Below are positions 23,447-34,216 of a stretch of DNA of 64,000 nucleotides, piece by piece. Positions within the stretch are counted from its first letter, which is position 1; the number at the start of each line of letters is the position of its first letter. The stretch is from Intestinimonas massiliensis (ex Afouda et al. 2020) (GTDB taxonomy: Bacteria; Bacillota; Clostridia; Oscillospirales; Oscillospiraceae), in NCBI RefSeq assembly GCF_001244995.1, contig NZ_LN869528.1, positions 198,773 through 262,772 of the forward strand. Direction: 5' to 3'. A program made the translations under genes and the position numbers. The notes beneath the pieces are model-generated. The model ran no database searches, had not been told where the DNA came from, and saw only the letters and a list, made by a program, of their open reading frames with translations.

Positions 23447-25531
23447 ATGGCGCAAGACATCCAACCGACCAGCGAATCCTACCATCCGCAGGATGTGGTC
23501 TTTATCAATACCCACCTGATCCAGCGGGCGATGGAGGGCCTGCAAAAGTCCAGGGAGAAATTTCAGGCCCTGCTGGAGCAGGCCGAGCTGGGGGAGCTCT
23601 CCGTCCAGTACGACCTGGCCCTCCGGTATCTGGAGGGCGACGGCGTGGAAGCCGACCCCGTCCAGGCCGTCCACTGGCTCTCTCAGGCAGCCGAGCTGGG
23701 AGACCTGCGAGCCCTGGAGACCCTGGCCCGCTGCTACCAGTTCGGCACAGGGGTGGAGATGGACGAGGTCCGGGCGGCGGAGCTCTACCGGCAGTGCGCC
23801 GAGCAGGATTACGTCTCCGCGGTGTGCGACCTGGGGCTGTGCTATGAAAATGGTACCGGCGTGGACCCTGACCCCGCCCGGGCCGCCGGGCTCTATCTCC
23901 AGGCAGCCGAGCAGGACTATGCCCCCGCCATGTGCAACCTGGCCGTGTGTTATCTCAACGGCATCGGCGTGGAAGCCGACCCCGTCCAGGCCGCGGCCTG
24001 GCTGGAGAGGGCCGCCGCCCAGGACTTTCCCCGGGCCGTCAGCATTTTGGGCAACTGCTATGAGGGCGGCACCGGCGTGGAACGCGATCCGGAGCGGGCC
24101 GTCCAGCTCTACCGCCGGGCCGCCCAGCAGGACTACGCCCCCGCCATGTGCAATCTGGCCGTGTGCTACCTCAACGGCATCGGGGTGGCGCCCGATCTGG
24201 CGCAGGGGGTGGAGTGGCTCCAGCGCTCCGCTGCCCAGGACTTTCCCCGGGCCGTCAGCATTTTGGGCTGCTGCTACCGGGACGGGGACGGGGTGGAACC
24301 GGATGTGGTCAAGGCCGTGGACCTCTTCCGCCAGGCCGTCGAGGCCGGCTATCTTCCCGCTCTGTGCGATTTGGGCCTGTGTTATGAAATGGGTACGGGC
24401 GTGGAGCCCGATCCAGCCCAGGCCGTGGCGCTCTACGCCCAGGCCGCCGAGCAGGACTACGTCCCCGCCATGTGCAATCTGGGCTACTGTTACCTCACGG
24501 GCATCGGAACGGAGCCGTCCCCGGAGCAGGCTGTGCATTGGCTGCGGCGGGCAGCGGAGCAGGACTTTCCCCGGGCCCAGCTCCTGCTGGGCCGCTGCTG
24601 CCAGAACGGCAACGGTCTGCCCCGGGATGACGAAGCGGGCGCCCGGTGGTTCCAGGCGGCCGCCGGGCTGGGCTATCCGCCCGCCATGTGTGATCTGGGC
24701 CTGTGCTATGAAACCGGCGAGGGGATGCCCCAGGACCCGGCCCTAGCCGCAGAGTGGTACACCCGGGCCGCCCGGCAGGGCTACGCCCCCGCCCAGTGCA
24801 ACCTAGCCGTGTGCTACCTCAACGGTATCGGCGTGGAGACCGACCCAGGCCAGGCGGTGGAATGGCTGGAAAAAGCCGCCGGGCAGGACTTTCCCCGGGC
24901 CCTGGACATTCTGGGCGACCGCTGCAAGTACGGCGACGGCACAGCGCGGGACGAGGCCCGGGCGGTGGAACTCTATCGCCGGGCCGCTGAGCAGGGCTAC
25001 CCCGTGGCTATGTGCGATCTGGGGTTGTGCTACGAGCTGGGCGCCGGCGTGGACATGGACCAGGCCGAGGCCGTCCACTGGTACGCCCAGGGAGCCCTGG
25101 CGGGCCACGCCCCCTCCCAATGCAACCTGGGCTACTGCTATCTCACCGGCATCGGCGTGGAGCCCGACCCGGAGACGGCGGTGGAATGGCTGGAAAAAGC
25201 CGCCGGGCAGGGCCTTCCCCGGGCTATGGGCCTTCTGAGCCGCTGCCTCCGGGCGGGGATCGGGGTGCAGCGGGACGAACGGGAGGCCCTGACCTGGCTG
25301 CAAAAGGCCGCCGGACTGGGGGACGGGGACGCCATGCATGTGCTGGGCCAGTGGTACCGGGACGGCGCCGGCGCTCTGCCCAAGGACCGGGAGAAGGCCC
25401 TAGACTGGCTCCGCCGGGCGGCGGAGGCGGGCTGCACCGGCGCCGCGGAGGACCTGCGGGCGCTGGAGGCCGACGCGGACGCGCCCCAAGCCAGGAAAAA
25501 GGGCCTGCTCGGCAGGCTCTTTGGATCATAA
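23447..25531 (+). CDS. Sel1-repeat protein with 17 tandem repeats
   Basis: 694 residues. After a 50-residue lead, about 17 Sel1-like units of 36 residues run nearly end to end, each with the pattern LG.CY..G.GV..D...A...Y..AA. They form an alpha-solenoid for protein-protein contacts. The units fall into three kinds (RA..ILG, CDLGLCYE, CNLAVCYLNG) that recur in order as a 108-residue super-repeat; one middle unit is missing in the second copy. No signal peptide or membrane segment, so cytoplasmic. The C-terminus is basic (ARKKGLLGRLFGS). Start at 23447 follows GCGAGGA. Function unknown. Confidence 0.88.
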   Translation: MAQDIQPTSESYHPQDVVFINTHLIQRAMEGLQKSREKFQALLEQAELGELSVQYDLALRYLEGDGVEADPVQAVHWLSQAAELGDLRALETLARCYQFGTGVEMDEVRAAELYRQCAEQDYVSAVCDLGLCYENGTGVDPDPARAAGLYLQAAEQDYAPAMCNLAVCYLNGIGVEADPVQAAAWLERAAAQDFPRAVSILGNCYEGGTGVERDPERAVQLYRRAAQQDYAPAMCNLAVCYLNGIGVAPDLAQGVEWLQRSAAQDFPRAVSILGCCYRDGDGVEPDVVKAVDLFRQAVEAGYLPALCDLGLCYEMGTGVEPDPAQAVALYAQAAEQDYVPAMCNLGYCYLTGIGTEPSPEQAVHWLRRAAEQDFPRAQLLLGRCCQNGNGLPRDDEAGARWFQAAAGLGYPPAMCDLGLCYETGEGMPQDPALAAEWYTRAARQGYAPAQCNLAVCYLNGIGVETDPGQAVEWLEKAAGQDFPRALDILGDRCKYGDGTARDEARAVELYRRAAEQGYPVAMCDLGLCYELGAGVDMDQAEAVHWYAQGALAGHAPSQCNLGYCYLTGIGVEPDPETAVEWLEKAAGQGLPRAMGLLSRCLRAGIGVQRDEREALTWLQKAAGLGDGDAMHVLGQWYRDGAGALPKDREKALDWLRRAAEAGCTGAAEDLRALEADADAPQARKKGLLGRLFGS

Positions 25532-25538
25532 ATCAATT

Positions 25539-25574
25539 GGGCCCGCCTCTTGTAGAGGCGGGCCCGTTCTTTTA
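25539..25574. terminator. Terminator between Sel1 gene and proA
   Basis: Arms GGGCCCGCCTCT / AGAGGCGGGCCC with a 3-base loop, then GTTCTTTTATT; convergent genes. Confidence 0.8.
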
Positions 25575-26822
25575 TTCCCGCACCTGTCCGGTGCCGTAGA
25601 CGATGTACTTGCTGGAGGTCAGCTCCTCCAGACCCATGGGGCCCCTGGCGTGCATCTTCTGGGTGGAGATGCCGATTTCGGCCCCCAGACCGAATTCAAA
25701 GCCGTCGGTGAATCGGGTGGAGGCGTTGACATAGACCGCCGCTGCGTCCACCTGGTCTAAAAACCGCTGGGCCGTGAAATAATTGTTGGTGACGATGGCC
25801 TCCGAGTGGCCGGAACCGTGGGCGTTGATGAAGTCGATGGCCTCTCCGGCGTCCTCCACCACCTTCACGGCCAGGATGTAGTCGCCAAACTCGGTGTCCC
25901 AGTCCGCCTCACAGGCGGGCTGGACGCCCTCCCCCAGAATGGCGCAGGTCCTGGGGCAGCCCCGCAGCTCCACATTTTTCTGATCCAGCAGGGCCTTGGC
26001 CTTAGGCAGGAAGGCCTCCGCCGCCTGCGCGTGGACCAGCAGGCATTCGGCCGCGTTGCACACCGAGGGGCGGGAGGTCTTGGCGTTGTAAATGATCCGG
26101 GCCCCCATATCCAGGTCGGCCTCCTCGTCCACATAGACGTGGCACACCCCCACGCCGGTCTCGATGACCGGCACCCTGGCGTTTTCCACCACCGTCCGTA
26201 TGAGGCCCGCGCCCCCCCGGGGGATGAGCACGTCCAGATAGCCGGTGAGCCCCATGAGCTCCTGGGCGCTGGCCCGGCTGGTGTCCTCCACCAGGGCCAC
26301 GCAGTCCCGGGGCAGGCCCGCCGCCTCCAGAGCGTCCCGCATGACCGCCACAAAGGCCCTGTTGGAGCGGAAGGCCTCCTTGCCCCCCCGGAGGATGACG
26401 GCGTTGCCCGACTTGAGGCAGAGGGCGGCGGCGTCCACAGTGACGTTGGGCCGGGCCTCGTAGATGATGCCGATGACGCCCAGGGGCACCCGGCGCTTGC
26501 CGATCACCAGGCCGTTGGGCCGTTTCTCCATCCGGGTGACGCAGCCGATGGGGTCGGGCAGCGCGGCCACCTGCCGCACCCCCTCCACAATACCGTCGAT
26601 GCGCTGGGGGCTGAGGGCCAGCCGGTCCAGCAGCGACGCCTTCATGCCGCTCTCCCGGGCGGCGGCCAGGTCCTTCTGGTTCTCGGCCAGGATAGCGCTC
26701 TCCCGCTCTTTCAGCGCCCGGGCCATGGCTTCCAGCGCCCGGTTCTTTTGGGCGGTGCCCGCTACGGCCAGCACCCGCTCGGCGTGCCGGGCCGCCAGGC
26801 CCTGGGTCTCCAGAATGGTCAT
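25572..26822 (-). CDS. proA: Glutamate-5-semialdehyde dehydrogenase (gamma-glutamyl phosphate reductase)
   Basis: Second step of proline biosynthesis: NADPH-dependent reduction of glutamyl 5-phosphate. 416 residues, full length. Aldehyde dehydrogenase fold; the catalytic Cys is in SRPSVCNAAECLL, with LRGGKEAFRSN and the C-terminal RFTDGFEFGLGAEIGIS blocks. The ATG at 26822 is 8 bp from AAGGAGG; an in-frame ATG at 26828 is too close to it. It lies 29 bp downstream of proB, forming a proBA operon. Confidence 0.96.
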   Translation of the reverse strand: MTILETQGLAARHAERVLAVAGTAQKNRALEAMARALKERESAILAENQKDLAAARESGMKASLLDRLALSPQRIDGIVEGVRQVAALPDPIGCVTRMEKRPNGLVIGKRRVPLGVIGIIYEARPNVTVDAAALCLKSGNAVILRGGKEAFRSNRAFVAVMRDALEAAGLPRDCVALVEDTSRASAQELMGLTGYLDVLIPRGGAGLIRTVVENARVPVIETGVGVCHVYVDEEADLDMGARIIYNAKTSRPSVCNAAECLLVHAQAAEAFLPKAKALLDQKNVELRGCPRTCAILGEGVQPACEADWDTEFGDYILAVKVVEDAGEAIDFINAHGSGHSEAIVTNNYFTAQRFLDQVDAAAVYVNASTRFTDGFEFGLGAEIGISTQKMHARGPMGLEELTSSKYIVYGTGQVRE

Positions 26823-26851
26823 GGACATTCCCTCCTTTTTTCCGCTCTGCG

Positions 26852-27673
26852 TTACAGCTTCAGAATCTCCGGCTGAGCCACGAACCGGGTCCCGATGTCC
26901 TCCCCCGCCACGATGCCGTACAGGTCCTCCGGCCGGGCGCCGTTGGTGATGACCATGTCTACGCCGGCCTTCATGGCCAGCTCCGCGGCGTTGAGCTTGG
27001 TGGTCATGCCGCCGGTGCCGCGCCAAGTCCCCGCGCCCCCGGCCACGGCCCGCAGCTCGGGCGTCACCCGGTCCACCCGGTGGATGAGCCGGGCGCCGGG
27101 GTTTTGGTGGGGGTCGTCGTCGTAAAGGCCGTCGATGTCGCTGAGGAGGACCAGCAGGTCCGCCCGGCACAGCCGGGCCACCATGGCCGACAGGGTGTCA
27201 TTGTCGCCCAGCACCTTGCACTTCCCTGTCTCGATCTCCGCTGAGGACACCGAATCGTTCTCGTTCACCACCGGGATGACCCCCAGCTCCAGCAGGGATT
27301 CAAAGGTGTTGTGCAGATGCTCGGCCCGCACCGGGGCGTCCACGTCCTCGCCGGTGAGCAGGATCTGGGCTACCACCCGGTTATACTCTCCGAACAGCTT
27401 GTCGTAGACGTGCATCATGGTGCACTGGCCTACGGCGGCTGCGGCCTGCTTCATCCGCAGCTCGGTGGGCCGCTCCCGCTGGCCCAGCTTGGTGCTGCCG
27501 ATGGCGATGGCGCCGGAGGACACCAGAATCATCTCATGCCCCATGCCCTCCAGGTCGGCCAGGGTGCGGGCCAGATGCTCCATGTTCTTCAAATTCAGCT
27601 TGCCGGTGTCGTGGGTCAGGGTGGAGGTGCCCACCTTCACCACCACCCGCAGGCAGGATTGGCTCTCTTCCAA
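26852..27673 (-). CDS. proB: Glutamate 5-kinase, short form without PUA domain
   Basis: First step of proline biosynthesis: phosphorylates glutamate. 273 residues containing only the amino-acid kinase domain (VVVKVGTSTLTHDTGKLN, ILVSSGAIAIG, VVNENDSVS, LSDIDGLYD, GTGGMTTKLNAAELA). The C-terminal PUA domain of the longer E. coli-type enzyme is absent. Start uncertain: TTG at 27673 stands 10 bp from AAGGAG; GTG at 27682 is too close to that site. Proline feedback normally acts at the kinase domain and can persist without PUA. Confidence 0.93.
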   Translation of the reverse strand: MEESQSCLRVVVKVGTSTLTHDTGKLNLKNMEHLARTLADLEGMGHEMILVSSGAIAIGSTKLGQRERPTELRMKQAAAAVGQCTMMHVYDKLFGEYNRVVAQILLTGEDVDAPVRAEHLHNTFESLLELGVIPVVNENDSVSSAEIETGKCKVLGDNDTLSAMVARLCRADLLVLLSDIDGLYDDDPHQNPGARLIHRVDRVTPELRAVAGGAGTWRGTGGMTTKLNAAELAMKAGVDMVITNGARPEDLYGIVAGEDIGTRFVAQPEILKL

Positions 27674-27701
27674 GGCTCTCACGCTCCTTATACGTGGTCT
27701 C

Positions 27702-27730
27702 ATCATACCACATCGGGCCCCATTCGAAAA
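27702..27730 (-). promoter_or_regulatory. Putative promoter of proBA
   Basis: Extended -10 TGGTATGAT on the minus strand (27710-27702) with a weak -35 (TTTTCG, 27730-27725) 17 bp upstream. Confidence 0.45.
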
Positions 27731-27812
27731 GAGCCATTTCCTAAAATCCACCGTTTCTGCTCAACTGTGTGGAAAACAAAGAAATTTCGTACAGAATTTA
27801 TGCTTTTTAGTG

Positions 27813-27841
27813 TTGTAATTCTGCCACCTTTGCGTTACAAT
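27813..27841 (+). promoter_or_regulatory. Promoter of trmL and possibly the glycolytic genes
   Basis: TTGTAA (27813-27818), 17-bp spacer, TACAAT (27836-27841). No terminator is seen between trmL and pgk, so the transcript may continue into the glycolytic genes. Confidence 0.65.
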
Positions 27842-27897
27842 GGGGTCTGCTGAAAGGGGCTTCTACCTACGCACGAAAGTCCGGGAGGTTTCGTAAG

Positions 27898-28410
27898 ATG
27901 CTGAACATCGTTTTGGTGGAACCGGAGATTCCCATGAACACCGGCAACATCGCCCGCACCTGCGCCGCCACCGGCAGCGCCCTCCACCTGGTCCGCCCCC
28001 TGGGCTTCGATATCTCGGATAAGGCCGTGAAACGGGCCGGACTGGACTACTGGTCCCTGGTGGATCTGCACGTCTACGAGAGTCTGGACGACTTCTTCGC
28101 CCGGCACCCCGACCCCGACCTGTGGCTCACCACCACCCGGGCCCGGCTGCGCTACTGCGACGCCCCGTACCGGGACGGCTGCTGGCTGTTTTTCGGCAAG
28201 GAGACCGCCGGACTGCCTCAGTGGCTGCGGGAGCGGTACCCGGAGCGCTGTGTTCGGCTGCCCATGATCTCGGAGGCCCGCAGCCTCAATCTGGCCAACA
28301 CCGTGGCCGCCGTGACCTACGAGGCCCTGCGCCAGCAGGACTTTCCCGGCCTAGCCGCCGACGGCCCCGCCGCCTGGGCCCGGCAGAAGTCCGGCCAGAT
28401 CCGGCGCTGA
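27898..28410 (+). CDS. trmL: tRNA (cytidine/uridine-34) 2'-O-methyltransferase
   Basis: SPOUT-class methyltransferase acting on the wobble base of certain tRNAs with S-adenosylmethionine. 170 residues, typical of TrmL. Motif 1 is the N-terminal [20 protein letters not shown]; the knot is formed by [36 protein letters not shown] lies about 9 bp before the ATG. It lies 76 bp before pgk in the same direction. Confidence 0.93.
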   Translation: MLNIVLVEPEIPMNTGNIARTCAATGSALHLVRPLGFDISDKAVKRAGLDYWSLVDLHVYESLDDFFARHPDPDLWLTTTRARLRYCDAPYRDGCWLFFGKETAGLPQWLRERYPERCVRLPMISEARSLNLANTVAAVTYEALRQQDFPGLAADGPAAWARQKSGQIRR

Positions 28411-28486
28411 AGCCCCCCTGCTTCCCCATTGCGTTCACCATCCATTGCTCTCCTCCATACCATCCATCCTTGAAAGGAGCTTCGCC

Positions 28487-29677
28487 ATGAATTACAACAA
28501 GAAAACGGTAAAAGACATCGATGTCGCGGGAAAAAAGGTCCTGCTCCGCTGCGATTTCAACGTGCCCCAGGACAAGGCCACCGGCGCCATCACCGACGAT
28601 AAGCGCATCGTGGCCGCCCTGCCCACCATCCGCTACCTGCTGGAGCAGAACGCGGCCGTCATCGCCTGCTCCCACCTGGGCAAGCCCAAGGGGGAGTGGA
28701 AGGAATCTTTGTCCCTGGCCCCGGTCGCCCAGCATCTCAGCCAGCTGCTGGGCAGAGAGGTCCTCTTCGCCAAAGACATCATCGGCCCGGACGCCCAGGC
28801 CAAGGCCGCAGCCCTTCAGCCCGGCCAGATCATGCTGCTGGAAAACCTGCGCTTTGACAAGGGCGAGGAGAAAAACGACCCCGCCTTTGCCAAGGCCCTG
28901 GCCGACCTGGCCCAGGTCTATGTCTCCGACGCCTTCGGCACGGTCCATCGCGCCCACGCCTCCACCGCCGGCGTGGCCGCCTATCTGCCCGCCGTCTCCG
29001 GCTTCCTCATTGGCAAGGAGCTGGACATCATGGGCAAGGCCCTGGAAAACCCCCAGCGCCCCTTCGTGGCCGTGCTGGGCGGGGCCAAGGTCTCCGACAA
29101 GATCAACGTCATCAACAACCTGCTGGAAAAGGCCGACGCCATCATCATCGGCGGCGGCATGTCCTACACCTTCGCCAAGGCCCAGGGGCACACCATCGGC
29201 AAGTCCCTGCTGGAGGAGGATAAGCTGGACTACGCCCGGGAGATGATCGCCAAGGCCCAGGCCAAGGGCGTAAAATTCCTGCTGCCCACCGACAACCTGT
29301 GCGCCGCCGAGTTTTCCAAGGACGCCCGGCCCGTGCTGGAGGGGACCGACATCCCCGACGCGCTGATGGGCATGGACATCGGCCCCAGGACCATCGAGGC
29401 CTTCTCCGCCGCCGTGAAGGGCGCGGGCACCGTGGTGTGGAACGGCCCCATGGGCGTGTTTGAGTTCCCCGCCTTTGCCGAGGGCACCAAGGCCATGGCC
29501 AAGGCCCTGGCCGAGTCCGGCGCCATCACCATCGTGGGCGGCGGCGACTCTGCCGCGGCGGTGGAGCAGTTGGGCTTTGCCGACCGGATGACCCACATCT
29601 CCACCGGCGGCGGCGCCTCCCTGGAATTCCTGGAGGGCAAGGAGCTGCCCGGCGTGGCCTGCCTGCTGGACCGATAA
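28487..29677 (+). CDS. pgk: Phosphoglycerate kinase
   Basis: Glycolytic enzyme making ATP from 1,3-bisphosphoglycerate. 396 residues. N-terminal substrate signature [10 protein letters not shown], the SHLGKPKG arginine/lysine region and the C-terminal nucleotide motif [14 protein letters not shown] are all present. ATG at 28487 follows GAAAGGAG at good distance; the earlier in-frame ATG at 28445 has none. First of four lower-glycolysis genes in one direction (pgk, tpiA, gpmI, eno); gapA is not next to it here. Confidence 0.97.
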   Translation: MNYNKKTVKDIDVAGKKVLLRCDFNVPQDKATGAITDDKRIVAALPTIRYLLEQNAAVIACSHLGKPKGEWKESLSLAPVAQHLSQLLGREVLFAKDIIGPDAQAKAAALQPGQIMLLENLRFDKGEEKNDPAFAKALADLAQVYVSDAFGTVHRAHASTAGVAAYLPAVSGFLIGKELDIMGKALENPQRPFVAVLGGAKVSDKINVINNLLEKADAIIIGGGMSYTFAKAQGHTIGKSLLEEDKLDYAREMIAKAQAKGVKFLLPTDNLCAAEFSKDARPVLEGTDIPDALMGMDIGPRTIEAFSAAVKGAGTVVWNGPMGVFEFPAFAEGTKAMAKALAESGAITIVGGGDSAAAVEQLGFADRMTHISTGGGASLEFLEGKELPGVACLLDR

Positions 29678-29705
29678 TCGCCAGAGAAAGAGGAGACTGA
29701 TACCG

Positions 29706-30482
29706 ATGAATAGAAGATATCGCAAAACCATCATCGCCGGAAACTGGAAGATGAACAAGACCCTCTCCGAGACCCGCGCCTTTGCCGAGGAGCTCAAGCC
29801 CATCCTGCCCCGGGGCAAGTGGTGCGACGTGGTTCTCTGCGTCCCCTACGTGAACATTCCCGCCGCAGTCCGGCTGTTCAAGGACTGCCGGGTGGCCATC
29901 GGCGCAGAGAACTGCCACTATGAGGCCAACGGCGCCTATACCGGCGAGGTCTCCGCTGAGATGCTCAAGGAGCTGGGCGTCAAGTATGTGGTCATCGGCC
30001 ACTCCGAGCGCCGCCAGTACTACAACGAGACCGACGCCACCGTCAACAAGAAGGTCCACGCCGCCCTGGAGGTGGGCCTGCGGCCCATCGTCTGCGTGGG
30101 CGAGAGCCTGGAGCAGCGGGAGCTGGGCGTGACCATGGAGCTTATCTCCTACCAGGTCAAGTGCGCCCTGTCCGGCGTGACCGCCGACAAGCTGCGCCAC
30201 GTGGTCATCGCCTATGAGCCCCTGTGGGCCATCGGCACCGGCAAAACCGCCACCGCCGAGCAGGCCGGCGAGGTCTGCCAGGCCATCCGCGCCATCATCC
30301 GCAAGCTCTACGGCGCCCGGGTGGCCCGGTCCGTCACCATCCAGTACGGCGGCTCCATGAACGCCAAGAACGCCCGGGAGCTGCTGGCCCAGCCCGATGT
30401 GGACGGTGGTCTCATCGGCGGCGCCTCTCTGAAGGCCCCCGACTTCGTGGAGATCATCAACGCCGCCAATCAGGGTGAATAA
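29706..30482 (+). CDS. tpiA: Triose-phosphate isomerase
   Basis: Interconverts dihydroxyacetone phosphate and glyceraldehyde 3-phosphate. 258 residues, TIM barrel. Active-site Lys in AGNWKMNKT, His in VIGHSERRQ, the catalytic Glu in AYEPLWAIGTGKTAT (flexible loop 6) and the phosphate site QYGGSMN are intact. AGAGGAG upstream. It lies 28 bp after pgk and 32 bp before gpmI. Confidence 0.97.
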   Translation: MNRRYRKTIIAGNWKMNKTLSETRAFAEELKPILPRGKWCDVVLCVPYVNIPAAVRLFKDCRVAIGAENCHYEANGAYTGEVSAEMLKELGVKYVVIGHSERRQYYNETDATVNKKVHAALEVGLRPIVCVGESLEQRELGVTMELISYQVKCALSGVTADKLRHVVIAYEPLWAIGTGKTATAEQAGEVCQAIRAIIRKLYGARVARSVTIQYGGSMNAKNARELLAQPDVDGGLIGGASLKAPDFVEIINAANQGE

Positions 30483-30514
30483 AGCGTCTTTCAGACACTA
30501 GATTTGAGGTTTCT

Positions 30515-32032
30515 ATGAAAAAAACACCGACGACTCTGATCATCATGGACGGCTTCGGCCTCCGGGCCGAGACCGCCGGCAACGCCATCGCCAACGCCAA
30601 AAAGCCCCACCTGGACCGGCTCTTTGCGGAAAATCCCGGCTGTAAGCTGTCCGCCTCCGGCCTGGACGTGGGCCTGCCCGAGGGGCAGATGGGCAACAGC
30701 GAGGTGGGCCACACCAACATCGGCGCCGGCCGGGTGGTGTTTCAGGACCTGCCCCGCATCTCCAAGGCCATCGCAGACGGCGATTTCTTCACCAACGAGG
30801 CCTATGTGAGCGCCATGGACGACTGCAAGGCCAAGGGCACCGCCCTGCATGTGATGGGCCTGCTGTCCGACGGCGGCGTCCACAGCCACATCGAGCACAT
30901 CTTCGCCCTGCTGGACATGGCCAGGCAGCGGGGTGTGGAGAAGATCTACGTCCACGCCTTTCTGGACGGCCGGGACGTGCCCCCCGCCTCTGGCCGGGAC
31001 TTCGTCGCCCGGCTGCAGGACAAATGCCAGGCGCTGGGCAGCGCCAAAATCGGCGTGATTTCCGGCCGGTACTATGCCATGGACCGGGATAAGCGCTGGG
31101 ACCGGGTGCAGAAGGCCTATGACGCCCTGGTGCTGGGGGAGGCCCCCTTTGAGCCCGACCCGGTTCAGGCCGTACAGAGCTCTTATGACGCGGGCGTCAC
31201 CGATGAGTTTGTGGTCCCCGTGCTCTGCTGCCGGGAGGCCGTCATCGGCCCCGGCGATTCGGTCATCTTTATGAACTTCCGGCCCGACCGGGCTCGGGAG
31301 CTCACCCGCGCGCTGGTGGACCCCGCCTTCTCCGATCTGATCCGGAAAAAGGGGTTCTTCCCCCTGCACTATGTCTGCACCACCGAGTACGACGCCACCA
31401 TGCCCAACGTATCAGTGGCCTTCCCCCACCACGCGCTTCAGAACATTTTCGGCGGGTATATCAGCCGGCTGGGCCTGACCCAGCTGCGCATCGCTGAGAC
31501 CGAAAAATATGCCCACGTCACCTTCTTCTTCAACGGCGGCGTGGAGCAGGTTTTCCCCGGCGAGGACCGGGTCCTCATCCCCTCCCCCTCGGTGCCCACC
31601 TATGACCTGAAGCCGGACATGAGCGCCCGGGAGGTCACCGACGCCTGCGTGGAGCGCATCGAGAGCGGGGCCTACGACGTCATCATCCTCAACTTCGCCA
31701 ACTGCGACATGGTGGGCCATACCGGGGTCTACGAGGCCGCCCGGCTGGCGGTGGAGGCGGTGGACGAGTGCGTGGGCCGCGTGGTGGAGGCCACCACAAA
31801 CATGGGGGGCATCTGCCTCATCACCGCCGACCACGGCAACGCCGAGCGGATGGTGGAGGACGACGGCGTCACCCCCTACACCGCCCATACCACCAATTTG
31901 GTGCCCTTCTATATCGTGGGCGCCGACGTCAAGCTGCGGGACGGCCGCCTGGCCGACATCGCCCCCACCATGCTGGACCTCATGGGCCTGGAAAAGCCCG
32001 AGGAAATGGATGGAACCACACTGATCCTGTAA
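30515..32032 (+). CDS. gpmI: 2,3-bisphosphoglycerate-independent phosphoglycerate mutase
   Basis: Interconverts 3- and 2-phosphoglycerate using two Mn2+ ions. 505 residues, alkaline phosphatase superfamily. N-terminal TLIIMDGFGLR metal site, catalytic Ser in MGNSEVGHTNIGAGR, HAFLDGRDVPP, and C-terminal metal ligands NFANCDMVGHTG and ITADHGNAERM. Third gene of the glycolytic run. Its Mn2+ requirement is worth noting because a probable Mn2+-controlled pump is encoded in the same window. Confidence 0.97.
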   Translation: MKKTPTTLIIMDGFGLRAETAGNAIANAKKPHLDRLFAENPGCKLSASGLDVGLPEGQMGNSEVGHTNIGAGRVVFQDLPRISKAIADGDFFTNEAYVSAMDDCKAKGTALHVMGLLSDGGVHSHIEHIFALLDMARQRGVEKIYVHAFLDGRDVPPASGRDFVARLQDKCQALGSAKIGVISGRYYAMDRDKRWDRVQKAYDALVLGEAPFEPDPVQAVQSSYDAGVTDEFVVPVLCCREAVIGPGDSVIFMNFRPDRARELTRALVDPAFSDLIRKKGFFPLHYVCTTEYDATMPNVSVAFPHHALQNIFGGYISRLGLTQLRIAETEKYAHVTFFFNGGVEQVFPGEDRVLIPSPSVPTYDLKPDMSAREVTDACVERIESGAYDVIILNFANCDMVGHTGVYEAARLAVEAVDECVGRVVEATTNMGGICLITADHGNAERMVEDDGVTPYTAHTTNLVPFYIVGADVKLRDGRLADIAPTMLDLMGLEKPEEMDGTTLIL

Positions 32033-33367
<1,335 letters not shown>

Positions 33368-33383
33368 GCTTTTCCAGGTACGC

Positions 33384-33416
33384 AAAAAGGGCGCGGACAA
33401 ATGTCCGCGCCCTTTT
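33384..33416. terminator. Terminator after eno
   Basis: Hairpin AAAAAGGGCGCGGACA / TGTCCGCGCCCTTTT between convergent genes. Confidence 0.9.
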
Positions 33417-33423
33417 CCATTTA

Positions 33424-34119
33424 CTATTCTTCGTCGCCGCTCCTCTGGCCGTTGAGGTAATCGAAAATCTCCTGCATCCGAAGGTCTACATCGGACAGGG
33501 TGTTAGCGCACAGCTTGAGCCGCTCGGACAGGTGCTCCACTGGCTGGAACCGGGATTTGTAGTGGAGCTCGTGCTCCAGGCTGGCCCACATATCCATGGC
33601 AATGGTACGCAACTGAATCTCCACCGGAGCATGGGCCGTCCGGTCGGCCAGGGGCACCGGCACCCGCACGATGAGGTGCAGACTGCGGTAGCCGTTGGGC
33701 TTGGGGTGCTCGATATAGTCGCTGCGGCGGACGATGACGATGTGCTCCTGCTGGGAAAGCAGGTTGTCCAGCAGGTAGATATCGTCCACATAGGGGCAGA
33801 CGATCCGCAGCCCCGCCACATCGGTGATGTAGTGCTGGATGTTCTCGATGGTGGGATCCAGGCCCTTGCGCTCCAGCTTCTGGAGGATGCTGTCCAGGGA
33901 TTTGACCCGGGCCTCGGTGTGATGGATGGGATTGTGGTCGTGCAGATTCTTGAACTCCGCATCCAGGATCTCCAGCCGGACGGCGATCACTTTCATGGCC
34001 GCCTCATAGATGTGGAACAGCTCGGTGAGGGCTCCCGCCTCGCCCTCCAGCGCGGGGGGCAGGATCGTCAGAGTCTTGTCGGGGACCATGAGCCGTGTCT
34101 TTCCCGTCTCGCAGGGCAC
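33424..34119 (-). CDS. Small alarmone synthetase (GTP pyrophosphokinase family)
   Basis: 231 residues of the RelQ/YjbM type: only the (p)ppGpp synthetase domain, no hydrolase, TGS or ACT parts. Conserved pieces include DVAGLRIVCPYVDDIY, the PKPNGYRSLHL loop and PVEIQLRTIAMDMWASLEHEL. It would transfer pyrophosphate from ATP to GDP/GTP as a stress signal. The GTG at 34119 is 9 bp from AAGGAGG; the GTG at 34128 directly abuts that site. Confidence 0.9.
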   Translation of the reverse strand: MPCETGKTRLMVPDKTLTILPPALEGEAGALTELFHIYEAAMKVIAVRLEILDAEFKNLHDHNPIHHTEARVKSLDSILQKLERKGLDPTIENIQHYITDVAGLRIVCPYVDDIYLLDNLLSQQEHIVIVRRSDYIEHPKPNGYRSLHLIVRVPVPLADRTAHAPVEIQLRTIAMDMWASLEHELHYKSRFQPVEHLSERLKLCANTLSDVDLRMQEIFDYLNGQRSGDEE

Positions 34120-34216
34120 CTGCGACACCTCCTTGTCAGATCCACGTTTCAGGAAGAGTGTATCAGGTCAATGTGGACGAACTGCGGCAAATACATGAAC
34201 AATCTGTGAATGCCCG

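Noticed and set aside
21935..24538. 867-codon minus-strand frame opposite gltA and the Sel1 gene
   Set aside because: Crosses two genes, a terminator and a promoter; the repetitive look mirrors the Sel1 repeats.
23447..25531. Tandem repeats that might be read as a CRISPR array
   Set aside because: The repeats are 108-bp coding units without constant repeat/unique spacer structure; no cas gene is present anywhere in the window.
27532..28107. Several alternative frames around proB-trmL (for example 27835-28107 minus)
   Set aside because: They overlap the trmL promoter and conserved trmL coding sequence and lack RBS.
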